Both the position numbers and the translations under genes were made by a program. This document shows positions 53,027-54,215 of a stretch of 54,215 nucleotides of DNA, piece by piece. Position 1 is the stretch's first letter. Each line of letters begins with the position of its first letter. Origin of the DNA: JAKANT01 sp035502095 (GTDB lineage Bacteria > Pseudomonadota > Gammaproteobacteria > Burkholderiales > Burkholderiaceae_F); NCBI GenBank assembly GCA_035502095.1, contig DATJUX010000005.1:1-54215 (forward strand). Reading direction: 5' to 3'. The notes under the pieces are model-generated. The model did no database searches and was not told the origin of the DNA. It saw nothing but the letters and a program-made list of their open reading frames with translations.

Positions 53027-54215
53027 ATGGCCAAGGGCAAGTTTGAGCGGAAGAAGCCGCACGTGAACGTGGGGACGATCGGTCACGTGGATCACGGCAA
53101 GACGACGCTGACGGCGGCGTTGACGTTGGTGCTGGCGGCCAAGTATGGGGGGGAGATCAAGAAGTACGACGAGATTGACAATGCGCCGGAGGAGAAGGCG
53201 CGCGGGATCACGATCAACACGGCGCACGTGGAGTACGAGACGGCCAAGCGGCACTATGCGCACGTGGACTGTCCGGGGCACGCCGACTACGTGAAGAACA
53301 TGATCACGGGGGCGGCGCAGATGGACGGGGCGATATTGGTGGTCAGTGCTGCCGACGGGCCGATGCCGCAGACGCGCGAGCACATCTTGCTGGCGCGCCA
53401 GGTGGGGGTGCCGTACGTGATCGTGTACATGAACAAGTGCGACATGGTCGACGATGCGGAGTTGCTGGAGTTGGTGGAGATGGAGGTGCGGGAGCTGTTG
53501 TCGAAGTACGAGTTCCCGGGCGATGACACGCCGATCGTGAAGGGATCGGCCAAGCAGGCGCTGGAGGGCGACAAGGGCGAGTTGGGTGAGGGCTCGATCA
53601 TGAAGTTGGCCGAGGCGCTGGACACCTACATTCCGACGCCGAAGCGGGCGATCGACCAGCCGTTTTTGATGCCGATTGAGGACGTGTTTTCGATCTCTGG
53701 GCGGGGCACGGTGGTGACGGGGCGGGTCGAGCGCGGGGTGGTGAAGGTTGGCGACGAGATCGAGATTGTGGGGATCCGGCCGACGGTGAAGACGACGTGC
53801 ACGGGCGTGGAGATGTTTCGCAAGTTGCTCGATGAGGGGCAGGCGGGCGACAACGTGGGGGTGCTGCTGCGGGGCACGAAGCGGGAGGAGGTCGAGCGGG
53901 GGCAGGTGCTGGCCAAGCCGGGGTCGATCACGCCGCACACGAAGTTCACCGCCGAGGTGTATGTGCTGAGCAAGGAAGAGGGGGGGCGGCACACGCCGTT
54001 TTTCAACGGGTCCCGGCCGCAGTTTTATTTTCGGACCACGGATGTGACGGGGTCGATCGAGTTGCCCAAGGGCACGGAGATGGTGATGCCCGGGGACAAC
54101 ATCCAGATGACGGTGGCGCTGATATCGCCGATTGCGATGGAAGAGGGACTGCGCTTTGCGGTGCGCGAGGGCGGCAAGACCGTCGGCGCCGGCGTCGTCG
54201 CCAAAATCATCGAGT
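53027..54215 (+). CDS. tuf: Elongation factor Tu (cut two bases before the end of its stop codon)
   Basis: All 396 residues are present. GTPase motifs are GHVDHGKT (19-26), DCPGH (81-85) and NKCD (136-139), and the frame ends AKIIE followed by a lone T, the first base of the stop. EF-Tu delivers aminoacyl-tRNA to the ribosome. It follows tRNA-Thr as the tufB copy does in many proteobacteria, with tRNA-Trp-secE-nusG expected next. Codon choice is odd for the window: GGG glycine and TTG leucine are frequent. Confidence 0.97.
   Translation, partial: MAKGKFERKKPHVNVGTIGHVDHGKTTLTAALTLVLAAKYGGEIKKYDEIDNAPEEKARGITINTAHVEYETAKRHYAHVDCPGHADYVKNMITGAAQMDGAILVVSAADGPMPQTREHILLARQVGVPYVIVYMNKCDMVDDAELLELVEMEVRELLSKYEFPGDDTPIVKGSAKQALEGDKGELGEGSIMKLAEALDTYIPTPKRAIDQPFLMPIEDVFSISGRGTVVTGRVERGVVKVGDEIEIVGIRPTVKTTCTGVEMFRKLLDEGQAGDNVGVLLRGTKREEVERGQVLAKPGSITPHTKFTAEVYVLSKEEGGRHTPFFNGSRPQFYFRTTDVTGSIELPKGTEMVMPGDNIQMTVALISPIAMEEGLRFAVREGGKTVGAGVVAKIIE

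Overview
The window is high-GC, densely packed proteobacterial DNA. A Glk-HexR fusion, the tRNA-Tyr/Gly/Thr-tuf block and the overall gene style suggest a Betaproteobacterium, probably Burkholderiales-like; no species is assigned. Most of the first 33 kb is sugar catabolism and uptake. The right third carries an indolepyruvate oxidoreductase, a type I secretion/RTX operon and translation genes.

Left part (1-14.7 kb): a possible partial glucokinase gene at the left edge faces a glucokinase-HexR fusion. Next come a GntR/FadR regulator, dgoA (KDPGal aldolase) and araD (L-2-keto-3-deoxyarabonate dehydratase); an SMP-30 lactonase and a GbpR-like LysR gene on the minus strand; and a plus-strand run of aldehyde dehydrogenase, chvE-gguA-gguB, aldose 1-epimerase and a second SMP-30 lactonase. 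Together they suggest non-phosphorylative oxidation of L-arabinose and D-galactose, with ChvE-GguAB as importer. The sugar dehydrogenase, aldonate dehydratase and KDGal kinase are not evident here.

Middle (14.7-33.2 kb): a long, tightly spaced minus-strand gene run (25435 down to 14716) joins a glucose-type ABC importer (gtsABCD) to two GMC flavoproteins, an SDR, a DUF993 aldolase-like protein, a Dabb protein and a Gfo/Idh/MocA dehydrogenase. Its promoter region shares a 28-bp block, including a HexR-like palindrome, with the left edge of the window. Behind it a second minus-strand operon (30870 to 25951: anhydrofructose-reductase-like, CoA-transferase, enoyl-CoA hydratase, aldehyde dehydrogenase) faces a LacI regulator and an AGE-family epimerase. 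A perfect 14-bp palindrome sits between the -35 and -10 of its promoter.

Right part (33.2-54.2 kb): selC (tRNA-Sec), a decayed FAD-oxidase gene, a LysR gene divergent from iorA-iorB-dsrE, and a four-gene operon in which every junction is an ATGA overlap: HlyB-like ABC exporter, HlyD-like adaptor, an unrecognised 320-residue protein and a 2430-residue RTX lipase. A near-consensus promoter then drives tRNA-Tyr, tRNA-Gly, tRNA-Thr and tuf, which is cut at the right edge two bases short of its stop.

Best candidates for something undescribed are the HexR-linked GMC/SDR/DUF993 sugar-oxidation operon, the LacI-linked CoA-transferase operon and the unknown protein of the RTX operon.
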